Shown: in pieces, positions 1 to 7,908 of the stretch
Numbering within the stretch: position 1 is the stretch's first letter
Layout: each line of letters starts with the position of its first letter
NCBI GenBank assembly: GCA_001038565.1
Contig: LFJO01000003.1
Location: forward strand, 18,426-82,425
Source: Alkalihalobacillus pseudalcaliphilus
GTDB lineage: Bacteria; Bacillota; Bacilli; Bacillales; Bacillaceae_D
Direction of reading: 5' to 3'
Length of the DNA stretch: 64,000 nt
Program-made: the position numbers and the translations under genes
The notes under the pieces: generated by a model
Databases searched by the model: none
Told to the model about the DNA's origin: nothing
The model's input: the letters and a program-made list of their open reading frames with translations, nothing else

Positions 1-326
1 TGGAGGTGCATCCTTCATCAGTAACAAAAATGGTGCAAAAGTTAGATAAGAGCGATTATCTCGTATATGAGCGGTATCGCGGCTTAATCCTGACGGCCAA
101 AGGGAAAAAGATTGGAAAACGTTTAGTGTATCGCCATGACTTATTAGAAGATTTTATGAAAATGATTGGCGTTAATGAAGATACGATTTATCAAGATGTG
201 GAAGGAATTGAGCATCATCTGAGCTGGGATGCTATTGACCGGATTGGTGATTTAGTCCAATATTTTCAAGAGGATGAGAAGCGCCTTTATGACCTAAAAG
301 AAGTTCAAAAGAAAAATGAAGAATAG
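1..326 (+). CDS. mntR: MntR, manganese-responsive DtxR-family repressor (5' end cut by window)
   Basis: Partial gene: the frame is open to the window edge and the visible part begins inside the DNA-recognition helix ([13 protein letters not shown]), so the true start lies upstream. The rest closely matches Bacillus MntR, including the metal-site and dimer region [18 protein letters not shown]. Known role of the family: Mn(II)-bound MntR represses manganese uptake genes and activates efflux genes. The GTG at position 6 is an internal Val codon, not a start. It ends in a strong terminator hairpin. Its place before yqhO/yqhP/yqhR matches the B. subtilis order. Confidence 0.95.
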   Translation, partial: EVHPSSVTKMVQKLDKSDYLVYERYRGLILTAKGKKIGKRLVYRHDLLEDFMKMIGVNEDTIYQDVEGIEHHLSWDAIDRIGDLVQYFQEDEKRLYDLKEVQKKNEE

Positions 327-330
327 AGCA

Positions 331-364
331 AAGAATTCACTCGGTGTTGAGTGGATTCTTTTTT
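331..364 (+). terminator. Rho-independent terminator of mntR
   Basis: A 12-bp stem (AAGAATTCACTC pairing with GAGTGGATTCTT, one mismatch) with a short loop, followed by a T run, five bases after the mntR stop codon. Confidence 0.85.
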
Positions 365-581
365 GGTGAAAAGGTCCCTGTTATTAAAAGAAAACTACAT
401 CTTTTTGATGAAGAAGTGCTTGTAATAGGGGATATTTTCTTATAACCACGAATAAAAAATAAAGGAGCATAAAAATAGTAACGGAAGATACCGTTTTATT
501 TCAGCTTGAAAAGTTAAACCAAAATAGAAAGCTTAGATTCCCGTTCATTTATTCATAGTCTAGAATGAAGGAGGGCAATTG

Positions 582-1478
582 ATGAAAATCGATGGTGTTT
601 TTGCCGGTGGTGGTGTTAAGGCGTTTGCTTTTGTTGGTGCTCTTCAAGTGATGGAAGAAAAGGGGATTCAATTTGAACGTGTCGCGGGTACTAGTGCCGG
701 GGCAATCGTTGCAGCGTTAATAAAAGCAGGCTACACGAGTGAGGAATTGTTTACGCTATTAGATAGCTTAGAAATTGAAGAATTTAAAGATGAGCGCATG
801 TCTTGGCTCCCTTTTACTGTAGCCAAGTGGTTACATTTATACTTTAAATTAGGGTTGTACAGGGGGGACCGATTAGAAGAGTGGTTGCGCGAAGCCTTGT
901 TAGCTAAAGGGGTCTCAACCTTCGCTGATTTACCCGACCAATCGATAAAAATCGTAGCATCCGATTTGACACGTGGTCGAATTATTGTTCTGCCGGATGA
1001 TTTACCACAGTTTGGGTTGTTGCCAGAGCGTTATTCAGTGGCTAGAGCGGTGAGGATGAGCTGTAGCATTCCTTTTTTCTTTGAGCCGGTTAAATTGTAT
1101 GACCGAAGGAATCGTGGACAATTTTCCTATATTGTCGATGGGGCTTTATTAAGTAATTTTCCGATATGGGTTTTTATTGATAAGCGCACTAAGAAAAGGA
1201 AGAGGCCAGTTATTGGCTTTAAGCTCTCTCCTAACATGGATGAACGTCCTCCAAATGAAATAAAAAATGCATTAGGCTTGTACAAGGCATTATTTGAAAC
1301 GATGACCAACGCCCATGATACACGTTATGTTGAAAAAGATGAGGCAAAGGATATTGTGTTTATTCCAATTAATCAATCGATTAAAGCAACAAATTTTTCG
1401 ATTACGGAAGATGAAAAGGAAGAGCTTGTACAACTCGGAAGGAGTAAAACATCGCTCTTTTTGCAGACATGGTCTTAA
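582..1478 (+). CDS. yqhO: Patatin-like phospholipase family protein (YqhO)
   Basis: 298-aa predicted serine lipid acyl hydrolase. The patatin fold signature is complete: oxyanion loop GGGVKA near residues 9-14, nucleophile elbow GTSAG with Ser38, and the catalytic Asp186 in VDGALL. A basic, hydrophobic segment between them (LPFTVAKWLHLYFKLGLYRG) may contact membrane. ATG 582 is chosen because AAGGAGGG ends seven bases upstream; a TTG three bases earlier is too close. No signal peptide, so it should act in the cytosol or on the inner membrane face. The family includes phospholipases and related acyl hydrolases; the substrate here is unknown. Same neighbourhood as B. subtilis yqhO. Confidence 0.85.
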   Translation: MKIDGVFAGGGVKAFAFVGALQVMEEKGIQFERVAGTSAGAIVAALIKAGYTSEELFTLLDSLEIEEFKDERMSWLPFTVAKWLHLYFKLGLYRGDRLEEWLREALLAKGVSTFADLPDQSIKIVASDLTRGRIIVLPDDLPQFGLLPERYSVARAVRMSCSIPFFFEPVKLYDRRNRGQFSYIVDGALLSNFPIWVFIDKRTKKRKRPVIGFKLSPNMDERPPNEIKNALGLYKALFETMTNAHDTRYVEKDEAKDIVFIPINQSIKATNFSITEDEKEELVQLGRSKTSLFLQTWS

Positions 1479-1485
1479 TATATAG

Positions 1486-1520
1486 AAGCCCCAGCTCTAC
1501 TTAAGAGACTGGGGCTTTCT
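1486..1520. terminator. Bidirectional terminator between yqhO and yqhP
   Basis: Perfect 9-bp stem AAGCCCCAG/CTGGGGCTT with a 14-nt loop between convergent genes; followed by TTTCT on the plus strand. Confidence 0.8.
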
Positions 1521-1524
1521 CGTA

Positions 1525-1938
1525 TTAAAATAAAGCACGATTCTTTTTTTTATTTTTTTTGCCTTCAATAACGGTCAGGTTATGAGACCGATTCCGTTGC
1601 ACGGGCTTTTTCTTTTTTAAAGGAGCTACTTTTGAATGACTAGTTGGAGATTGAACATTTCGTAATGGAAACTTAGAAGGAGCACTTTTGTTAACGGTAC
1701 TCGTTCGTTTTGCTTTTTGTAATTGTTTTCTAGATGGTCCAGAGCGCTGTGGCAAAAAGGGTGTTCCATATTGCTTCATCATAAACAGACGATAAACAAC
1801 AAAGATACCAACGATAAATAGAGCGATAAAGAGTAGTGTTCTTAATAATCCAAGTGGGTTCGTAACGATTTGGTGACTCAAGCCAACGATTGCCAAAATA
1901 ACGACTGCTGGTACAAGGAATTGAAAAGCACGATGCAT
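1525..1938 (-). CDS. yqhP: YqhP-like small membrane protein
   Basis: 137-aa protein with two N-terminal hydrophobic segments (FLVPAVVILAIVGLSHQIV and LLFIALFIVGIFVVYRLFM) followed by a long, strongly basic, low-complexity Lys/Arg/Ser/Pro tail. The tail is predicted to be cytosolic and could bind nucleic acid or acidic lipid (inference). Start chosen at ATG 1938 because GGAGGTGA lies just upstream; an in-frame ATG at 1956 would put that Shine-Dalgarno inside the gene. Gene position, size and topology match B. subtilis YqhP. Function unknown. Convergent with yqhO, sharing its terminator. Confidence 0.75.
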   Translation of the reverse strand: MHRAFQFLVPAVVILAIVGLSHQIVTNPLGLLRTLLFIALFIVGIFVVYRLFMMKQYGTPFLPQRSGPSRKQLQKAKRTSTVNKSAPSKFPLRNVQSPTSHSKVAPLKKKKPVQRNRSHNLTVIEGKKNKKKNRALF

Positions 1939-2182
1939 CTCCAGGTTCACCTCCATATTTATGTTAAATATGACACTTCTGTACTTAGTTATATTACAAA
2001 CTTACCCAAACATGTTGCGGTATAAACGGGTTAGATAGGATTATCTTTTTTTGTACGTCATACATGTATTCGACAAGTTGGATTGTTTTCCTTTTGCCTG
2101 TTATTTAATTATACAATCTTTCTTACTATTTTTGCATGTGAAAATGAAAGTTCTGGATATACTAATTTTTGAGGTGAATGAG

Positions 2183-2665
2183 ATGGTCGAAAAACGTTTA
2201 GAACAAAATGAAAAAGAGCAGCAAATGTCTTTTCATACTAAAGTCGTTCTTATTGGTTTTTTTGGAGGACTTATTTGGTCAAGTGTTTGGTATTTTTCTT
2301 TCTTTTTTAATTTCATTCGAGTCGGTCCGGCCTTAATGTTATTGCCTTGGACGTTAGGAGATTGGAAGGATACATATATCGGACAACTTGTTGGGATTGC
2401 CGTTATTATGATTTTATCAATCGGACTTGCTTATTTGTATAAGGTGACCTTGCAGAAGGTGAAGTCGATGTGGGCTGGGGTGGGCTTTGGTATATTATTG
2501 TGGGTGCTTGTCTTTTATATATTAAACCCATTATTTCCAGGCTTAAAAACCGTCCAAAATTTAGATTCTAATACAATCGTCACTTCCATTTGCTTGTTTG
2601 CTTTATATGGATTGTTTGTGGGCTATTCGATTTCATATGAATATGGTGAGCAAAAGCGCGGATAA
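2183..2665 (+). CDS. yqhR: YqhR-like conserved membrane protein
   Basis: 160-aa integral membrane protein with four predicted hydrophobic segments (VVLIGFFGGLIWSSVWYFSF; an amphipathic stretch; VGIAVIMILSIGLAYLY; GFGILLWVLVFYIL; and VTSICLFALYGLFVGYSI) and charged termini. Start at ATG 2183, preceded by GAGGTGA; the open frame continues upstream to 2051 but without a ribosome site there. Conserved in sporulating Bacillaceae directly before aroQ. Function unknown. The yqhQ gene that separates yqhP and yqhR in B. subtilis is absent. Confidence 0.8.
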   Translation: MVEKRLEQNEKEQQMSFHTKVVLIGFFGGLIWSSVWYFSFFFNFIRVGPALMLLPWTLGDWKDTYIGQLVGIAVIMILSIGLAYLYKVTLQKVKSMWAGVGFGILLWVLVFYILNPLFPGLKTVQNLDSNTIVTSICLFALYGLFVGYSISYEYGEQKRG

Positions 2666-2703
2666 TCATTTGACTCACAAGTTGATTGGCTCATTTCCGT
2701 GCG

Positions 2704-2748
2704 AACTTTGGTCCGTGGTTAAGTGAACTTAGCTTACGGTCCAAAGTT
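2704..2748. terminator. Long inverted repeat after yqhR, possible terminator
   Basis: AACTTTGGTCCGT (2704-2716) pairs with ACGGTCCAAAGTT (about 2735-2747) with one mismatch around an approximately 19-nt loop. The U tract is weak (TTCTCAA), so termination is uncertain. A similar TTTGGTCCGTT/AACGGACCAAA pair occurs inside the dispersed repeat at 54297-54347, so it may instead be a repeat relic. Confidence 0.5.
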
Positions 2749-2828
2749 TCTCAACCCCTTTTGTTTCTTTCCAGTTGATAAAATCATTGGTCATATTGGA
2801 ATGAGTTTACGCTTATTTCCGACAATTA

Positions 2829-2837
2829 TGTTACAAT
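2829..2837 (+). promoter_or_regulatory. Extended -10 promoter of aroQ
   Basis: TGTTACAAT fits an extended -10 (TGnTACAAT) for sigma-A about 36 bases before the aroQ start. No good -35 is visible. Confidence 0.4.
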
Positions 2838-2872
2838 AGAAAGGATTGTACATATAAAAAGGGGGTGAATCT

Positions 2873-3313
2873 TTGAAAACGATTCTAGTCTTAAACGGTC
2901 CTAATTTAAACCGACTTGGCCTTCGAGAACCTGGTGTTTATGGTCACCAAACATTAGTAGACTTAGAGAATACACTTCATGAAGAAGCTGCAAAATTAAA
3001 TGCTCAGGTGATTTGTAAGCAATCTAACCATGAAGGTCAGTTAATTGATTGGATACATGAATATGCAGATGATGTCGCTGGATTGGTGATAAATCCTGGT
3101 GCATTTACTCATTACAGCTATGCGATAAGAGATGCAATTGCCTCGGTTTCGTACCCTGTTATTGAGGTTCATATATCTAATGTGCATGCTCGCGAAACGT
3201 TTAGGCATCATTCCGTGACAGCACCCGTAACTAAGGGACAAATTGTAGGCTTAGGTTTACAAGGGTATCACCTCGCTTTATTAGCGTTATTATCGGAAGG
3301 GGACAAATCATAA
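2873..3313 (+). CDS. aroQ: Type II 3-dehydroquinate dehydratase
   Basis: 146-aa enzyme that converts 3-dehydroquinate to 3-dehydroshikimate in the shikimate pathway. Diagnostic type II motifs are present: LNGPNLNRLGLREP followed by the catalytic Tyr23, QSNHEGQLIDWIH, NPGAFTHYS, and EVHISN with catalytic His100. The length is typical for the dodecameric enzyme. The start is TTG, six bases after GGGGGTGA. The stop overlaps the start of the next gene by one base (TAATG), showing translational coupling to the peptidase. Confidence 0.97.
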   Translation: MKTILVLNGPNLNRLGLREPGVYGHQTLVDLENTLHEEAAKLNAQVICKQSNHEGQLIDWIHEYADDVAGLVINPGAFTHYSYAIRDAIASVSYPVIEVHISNVHARETFRHHSVTAPVTKGQIVGLGLQGYHLALLALLSEGDKS

Positions 3314-4380
3314 TGAGTCGAATTGAAGCTTTACGTGCGAAATTATCTGAAAACAAAGTCGATGCCCTAATTATTGCAAGTGGTATCAATAGACGTTATG
3401 TCACTGGTTTTTCTGGTTCTGCTGGAATTGCGTTAGTAAGTGAAAAAGAAGCTTTATTTATTACGGATTTCCGTTATGTGGAGCAGGCTAAGGAACAAGC
3501 AAAAGGTTTTGAAATTATTCAACATACAGGTCCAATTACAGAGGAGCTTGCAAAGCAAATTGAAAGACTTGGAGTTAAGTATGTAGGGTTTGAAAAAACA
3601 CATGTAACCTATTCGACTTTTGAAGCGTATAAGGCGGCGGTAACTTCCGCACAACTAGTACCTGTCGGTGGTATTGTTGAAGGTTTACGACTTTATAAGG
3701 ATGAGGCAGAAATTTCTGTGATGAAAGAAGCGGCAAAGATTGCTGATGCGGCATTTGAGCATATTATTACGTTCATTAAGCCTGGAGTTAGAGAAATTGA
3801 TGTTTCTAATGAGTTAGAGTTTTTCATGAGAAAACAAGGGGCGATTAGTTCTTCATTTGATATTATCGTTGCCTCTGGTTACCGATCTGCCTTACCACAC
3901 GGTGTGGCGAGTGATAAAGTAATTAATGAAGGTGAACTAGTCACGTTAGATTATGGAGCTTATTATCAAGGCTATTGTTCAGATATAACTCGTACCTTGG
4001 CAGTTGGCGAAATTAGTGATGAGCTACGTAAAATTTATGATACGGTTTTTGAAGCTCAAAAACGTGGCATGGAAGGCATTAAGGCTGGTATAACAGGTAT
4101 TCAAGCAGATGCATTAACTCGTGACTATATTAAAGAACAGGGCTATGGTGAATATTTTGGGCACTCAACTGGGCATGGCTTAGGTATGGAAGTTCATGAG
4201 GCACCTGGTCTATCCTTTAAATCTGATACCGTTTTAGAACCAGGTATGGTTGTCACGGTTGAACCAGGCATTTATATCCCTAACGTAGGTGGGACGAGGA
4301 TTGAAGATGATATTTTAATAACAAAAGAAGGAAATGAATCCTTCACTTCATCTCCAAAGGAATTAATCACATTAGGATAA
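3313..4380 (+). CDS. yqhT: M24 family Xaa-Pro peptidase (YqhT/PepP-like)
   Basis: 355-aa aminopeptidase P/prolidase-type enzyme predicted to cleave the bond before proline in short peptides. The N-terminal creatinase domain (about 1-125) is followed by the pita-bread domain with all five metal ligands: Asp in LDYGAYYQGY, Asp in SDITRT, His in GHSTGHGLG, Glu in VTVEPGIYI and Glu in GTRIEDD. It should be a cytosolic dinuclear metal enzyme. Coupled to aroQ and directly upstream of efp; its association with the polyproline-rescue factor EF-P is conserved in Bacillus. Confidence 0.93.
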   Translation: MSRIEALRAKLSENKVDALIIASGINRRYVTGFSGSAGIALVSEKEALFITDFRYVEQAKEQAKGFEIIQHTGPITEELAKQIERLGVKYVGFEKTHVTYSTFEAYKAAVTSAQLVPVGGIVEGLRLYKDEAEISVMKEAAKIADAAFEHIITFIKPGVREIDVSNELEFFMRKQGAISSSFDIIVASGYRSALPHGVASDKVINEGELVTLDYGAYYQGYCSDITRTLAVGEISDELRKIYDTVFEAQKRGMEGIKAGITGIQADALTRDYIKEQGYGEYFGHSTGHGLGMEVHEAPGLSFKSDTVLEPGMVVTVEPGIYIPNVGGTRIEDDILITKEGNESFTSSPKELITLG

Positions 4381-4527
4381 CCATATCAAAATGGATGACA
4401 AAGCAACCCATCACAAACAAGTTTAAAAGTGTGGTTTGGCTCTTTAACTGTTGGCACATCCTTCAATTTGATATTGTTCTTTTTCGTTCTAAAGAAAAGT
4501 ATTAAAGTATTAGATTGTATTAATACT

Positions 4528-4656
4528 TGAGAATCAGCAGTAACCCAGCGGACGAGTCATGCGGAGACTCCCGCGGGAGATAGTGGAAGAGCATGATTTT
4601 CGGTAGCGATGAGTAGAGCTCCGTTCATGAGTATCAGCACTAACTTTCATATAAAA
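4528..4656. repeat. Dispersed GC-rich repeat (family A), internally deleted copy
   Basis: Starts TTGAGAATCAGCA, contains CAGCGGACGA and GGAGACTCCCGCGGGA, and ends in ACTAACTTTCATATAAAA. It aligns end to end with the copy at 39751-39926 except that the central roughly 50-base palindromic arm is missing. The stretch 4381-4527 before it carries only a fragment (TTTAACTGTTGGCAC) of another repeat family. Confidence 0.75.
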
Positions 4657-4741
4657 ATATAGGTAGCTAACCATATCTATGGTATAGTATTGATTGTGAC
4701 TTTGTTCTGCAATAGCAGGCGATAAGATGGAGGAAACAATA

Positions 4742-5299
4742 ATGATTTCAGTAAATGATTTTAAAACAGGATTAACGATTGAAGTGGATAATGGAATTTG
4801 GCAAGTAATGGAATTCCAACATGTAAAGCCAGGTAAAGGTGCGGCATTTGTTCGTACTAAGCTTCGTAACTTACGTACGGGCTCAGTCCAAGAAAGAACA
4901 TTCCGTGCCGGTGAAAAAGTAGCCAAAGCTCATATTGAAAATCGTCGTATGGCGTATTTATATGCAAGTGGCGATACACATACCTTCATGGATAACCAAT
5001 CCTATGAGCAATTAGAGCTGCAAACGGGACAAATTGAACATGAGCTTCAATTTTTAAAGGAAAACATGGAAGTTCAAATTATGAGCTACCAAGGTGAGAC
5101 TTTAGGAGTTGAGGTACCAAACACAGTGGAATTAGAAGTAACAGAAACAGAACCGGGCATTAAAGGTGATACAGCCTCTGGTGGTACGAAACCAGCAACA
5201 CTTGAGACAGGTTTAATTGTTCAAGTACCTTTCTTCATTAACCAAGGTGATGTTTTGATTATCGATACGCGTAGCTCTAGTTATGTATCAAGAGCTTAG
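4742..5299 (+). CDS. efp: Translation elongation factor P
   Basis: 185-aa EF-P, which binds between the P and E sites and rescues ribosomes stalled at consecutive prolines. Three-domain architecture: KOW-like N domain, OB domain, and C-terminal OB domain with [14 protein letters not shown]. The loop KPGKGAAF carries Lys32, the residue known to be modified with 5-aminopentanol in B. subtilis. Start ATG 4742 aligns with known EF-P and follows GGAGGAAACAATA; an earlier in-frame ATG at 4727 overlaps the ribosome site. Confidence 0.98.
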   Translation: MISVNDFKTGLTIEVDNGIWQVMEFQHVKPGKGAAFVRTKLRNLRTGSVQERTFRAGEKVAKAHIENRRMAYLYASGDTHTFMDNQSYEQLELQTGQIEHELQFLKENMEVQIMSYQGETLGVEVPNTVELEVTETEPGIKGDTASGGTKPATLETGLIVQVPFFINQGDVLIIDTRSSSYVSRA

Positions 5300-5316
5300 T
5301 GATATAGAAGAAATGA

Positions 5317-5353
5317 GATTCAAGGTCAAATATGATCTTGGGTCTTTTTTTTG
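5317..5353 (+). terminator. Terminator of efp
   Basis: 12-bp stem, with some G-U pairs, between GATTCAAGGTCA and TGATCTTGGGTC, four-base loop, then eight T residues. Confidence 0.85.
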
Positions 5354-5499
5354 TCTAATTTTATGAAAGAGAGTGGGGTGGTCTTTTAATAAAGGTATCA
5401 AATGGCCATTGTTGGATCTGTTGCTCATTTTTGTTCTTAACTCGTCCTTTTCTACATAAAGTTTTATAAAGCCGAATGGATCTAATTAGAGGTGAATAG

Positions 5500-5781
5500 A
5501 TGAAATCTTGGTTTATTTCGATAGAGTTAGCCTTAATTGTCATGGTGATGTTACGGATTTTTTCAGGTTTGATTGAAATAAGTGCAGCAATGTTAATGCT
5601 CAAGCTCAACTCCATAGAAAAAGCGATAGGAGTAAATGCTGCATTGGCTATTATTGGGCCAACGGTTTTTTTAACATCCATTCTTGTAGGATTAGTAGGG
5701 ATGTCTGATAAATTATCACTTTCCAAATTTCTCTTTATCGGTGCAGGTGTCATTTTAATCTTTATTGGAATTCGAAAGTAG
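5500..5781 (+). CDS. yqhV: YqhV (DUF2619) small membrane protein
   Basis: 93 aa with three predicted transmembrane helices (5-22, 43-65, 72-91) and almost no soluble part. Same size and position as B. subtilis yqhV, directly upstream of spoIIIAA with 11 bases between them. AGAGGTGA precedes the ATG. Molecular function unknown; linkage to the spoIIIA operon suggests sporulation co-expression. Confidence 0.85.
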   Translation: MKSWFISIELALIVMVMLRIFSGLIEISAAMLMLKLNSIEKAIGVNAALAIIGPTVFLTSILVGLVGMSDKLSLSKFLFIGAGVILIFIGIRK

Positions 5782-5792
5782 GAGGAGCTCTC

Positions 5793-6725
5793 ATGCATGC
5801 AGAAATTTTAGCGGTTTTACCCGAGAGTATTAAAAGTATATTACATGCGGTTCCCAACCATATCGCAGTCAAGGTAGAAGAAATACGGATCAGAATTGGT
5901 AGGCCACTGGAAGTAATTGCTGAGGGGAGACCCTTTTACCCCGAGCGCAATCAGGCGATGTATGTGATTAAAGGAGAGGATGGGCAATATGTTCTGAATC
6001 AACTTAGTCATTATTCCTTTTATGCGTTTGAAGAAGAGTTAAAGAGAGGATATATTACGATTCGAGGTGGCCACCGTGTAGGGCTGAGTGGCAGGGTGAT
6101 ATTAGAAAAGGGACAAGTTAAAACTTTAAAAGAGATTAGTTCGTACAATATTCGCATTGCCAGACAGACAATTGGTGTGGCGAATAAAATTATCACTCAG
6201 ATTTATCAAAAAAATTGGTTAAATACATTAATTATTGGCCCTCCACAAGCTGGGAAAACAACCTTACTACGTGATATAGCAAGGTTAATTAGTGAAGGGG
6301 ATAGAAAAAGAGCGATAGATCCAATGAAGGTAGGAATTGTTGATGAGAGGTCTGAAATAGCGGCAAGTGTCAAAGGCGTTCCGCAACATCAACTAGGTAA
6401 TCGTGTTGATGTGCTTGATGGTTGTCCAAAAGTGGAAGGTATGATGATGCTGATAAGGACGATGAGTCCTGATGTTATTATCGTTGATGAAATTGGCAGG
6501 GAAGAAGATCGATTTGCGATTGAGGAAGCGATGTTTGCAGGAGTGAAAGTGATAACGACAGCACATGGTAACTCCGTTCAGGAATTAAAGAAACGACCTG
6601 CTTTAAAAGGGCTGATTGAACAAGGTGCATTTGAACGATTTATCATTCTCTCAAAAGGACAAACACCGGGTGTGATTAAAAAAATTGAAAATCAGCACAT
6701 ATATGAGAGGAGAGAAGTATGGTGA
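5793..6725 (+). CDS. spoIIIAA: Stage III sporulation protein AA (ATPase)
   Basis: 310-aa ATPase of the SpoIIIA-SpoIIQ channel connecting mother cell and forespore. Walker A GPPQAGKTT at about 149-157 and Walker B VIIVDEIG near 228-235 are intact, with the arginine-rich loop IRTMSPD between. It resembles secretion-type ATPases and should sit on the mother-cell side of the outer forespore membrane, powering the complex. AGGAGGAG precedes the ATG. First gene of an eight-gene operon; the 3' end overlaps spoIIIAB. Confidence 0.97.
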   Translation: MHAEILAVLPESIKSILHAVPNHIAVKVEEIRIRIGRPLEVIAEGRPFYPERNQAMYVIKGEDGQYVLNQLSHYSFYAFEEELKRGYITIRGGHRVGLSGRVILEKGQVKTLKEISSYNIRIARQTIGVANKIITQIYQKNWLNTLIIGPPQAGKTTLLRDIARLISEGDRKRAIDPMKVGIVDERSEIAASVKGVPQHQLGNRVDVLDGCPKVEGMMMLIRTMSPDVIIVDEIGREEDRFAIEEAMFAGVKVITTAHGNSVQELKKRPALKGLIEQGAFERFIILSKGQTPGVIKKIENQHIYERREVW

Positions 6726-7234
6726 AGCTCCTAGGGGCGGTCTTAATCTTGATCACTACGACCATTATCGGATTTGAGTATGCAAAACGATTGAGTGACA
6801 GGCCCAGACAAATTAGGCAGTTAATGACGGCCATGCAATCATTAGAAGCTGAAATGCTCTATGGGTTAACACCTCTTGCCCAAGCGAGCTCAAACATTGC
6901 TGCCCAGCTTTCAAAACCTATTGCGGGCTTATTTGACCGCTTCGCTCATCGACTATTAGAAAAAGAAGAGTCAGCAGCACAGGCCTGGAGTGAAAGTGTG
7001 CAAGAAACTTGGTCTCAAACTGCCATGTTAGAAAGTGAAAAAGAAATAATGACTCAGTTCGGAGCAACGATCGGGCAGCAGGATCACGACCAACAAAAAA
7101 AACAAATTCAATTAGTGTTGACTCATTTAAAAAGAGAAGAATGGGAAGCACGAGAAAAACAATTAAAATACGAAAAGATGTTGAAGAGCTTAGGTTTTTT
7201 AAGTGGATTATTAATCGTCATCGTCTTTATATAA
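6719..7234 (+). CDS. spoIIIAB: Stage III sporulation protein AB
   Basis: 171 aa with an N-terminal membrane segment (LLGAVLILITTTIIGFEYA), a Gln/Glu-rich helical domain with likely coiled coil (about 30-150), and a C-terminal hydrophobic segment (SGLLIVIVFI). SpoIIIAB resembles T2SS GspF-type proteins. The ATG lies inside the end of spoIIIAA (seven-base overlap), and AGGAGAG upstream supports translational coupling. Confidence 0.95.
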   Translation: MVKLLGAVLILITTTIIGFEYAKRLSDRPRQIRQLMTAMQSLEAEMLYGLTPLAQASSNIAAQLSKPIAGLFDRFAHRLLEKEESAAQAWSESVQETWSQTAMLESEKEIMTQFGATIGQQDHDQQKKQIQLVLTHLKREEWEAREKQLKYEKMLKSLGFLSGLLIVIVFI

Positions 7235-7273
7235 AAGTGGTTGTAAAGGTCGTGTAGAAAAGGAGAGATCGCG

Positions 7274-7477
7274 GTGTATGATGTAAACACCATTTTTCAA
7301 ATAGCTGGCATTGGCATTGTCGTAGCGATGATTCATACCGTTTTGAAACAAATGGGAAAAGAAGATTGGGCTCATTGGGTAACCTTAATTGGATTTGTGG
7401 TTGTCTTATATATGGTCGCAACCATCGTAGATGATTTGTTTCAAAAAATTAAAGGCGTATTTCTTTTCCAAGGTTAG
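7274..7477 (+). CDS. spoIIIAC: Stage III sporulation protein AC
   Basis: 67-aa membrane protein with two helices, very similar to B. subtilis SpoIIIAC (DVNTIFQIAGIGIVVA; VATIVDDLFQKI; VFLFQG end). GTG start at 7274 after AAAAGGAGAG. Component of the feeding-tube complex. Full family length. Confidence 0.95.
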   Translation: MYDVNTIFQIAGIGIVVAMIHTVLKQMGKEDWAHWVTLIGFVVVLYMVATIVDDLFQKIKGVFLFQG

Positions 7478-7488
7478 GAGGAGTGGCA

Positions 7489-7881
7489 ATGGATATTATT
7501 CAAATTGTTGGGCTGGGACTCATTGCTACCTTTCTAGCCCTTATTGTTAAGGAACAAAAACCGCAATTTGCCTTTTTACTTACCGTATTTGTTGGAGCAC
7601 TAATTTTCCTATTTTTAATTGATGAAGTTGTAAAGGTGATGCAAATGCTTCATAACATCGCCGCTCAAGCTGATATGAATGTCGTGTATTTACAAACGAT
7701 ATTAAAAATTATCGGGATAGCTTATATCGCTGAATTTGGTGCACAAATAGCCAAAGATGCTGGACAAGCTGCGATCGCTTCGAAAATTGAGTTGGCAGGT
7801 AAAGTACTGATATTGGTCATGGCAATCCCAATCCTAACTGCTGTCATAGAAATGGTTATCTCCATTTTGCCGACCGCTTAA
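7489..7881 (+). CDS. spoIIIAD: Stage III sporulation protein AD
   Basis: 130-aa protein with about four transmembrane helices. Highly conserved stretches LGLIATFLALIVKEQKP and ILKIIGIAYIAEFGAQIAKDAGQ match SpoIIIAD. ATG 7489 is preferred because AGGAGG ends six bases before it; an in-frame GTG at 7483 overlaps that site. Confidence 0.95.
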   Translation: MDIIQIVGLGLIATFLALIVKEQKPQFAFLLTVFVGALIFLFLIDEVVKVMQMLHNIAAQADMNVVYLQTILKIIGIAYIAEFGAQIAKDAGQAAIASKIELAGKVLILVMAIPILTAVIEMVISILPTA

Positions 7882-7908
7882 ACATGGATGAAAGAAAGGA
7901 GGTATGAG

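Noticed and set aside
6..8. GTG at position 6 as the mntR start
   Set aside because: It lies inside the recognition helix of the winged-helix domain; the frame is open to the window edge.
4534..4926. 130-codon minus-strand open frame
   Set aside because: It overlaps the family A repeat and the start of efp on the other strand, with no homology or ribosome site.
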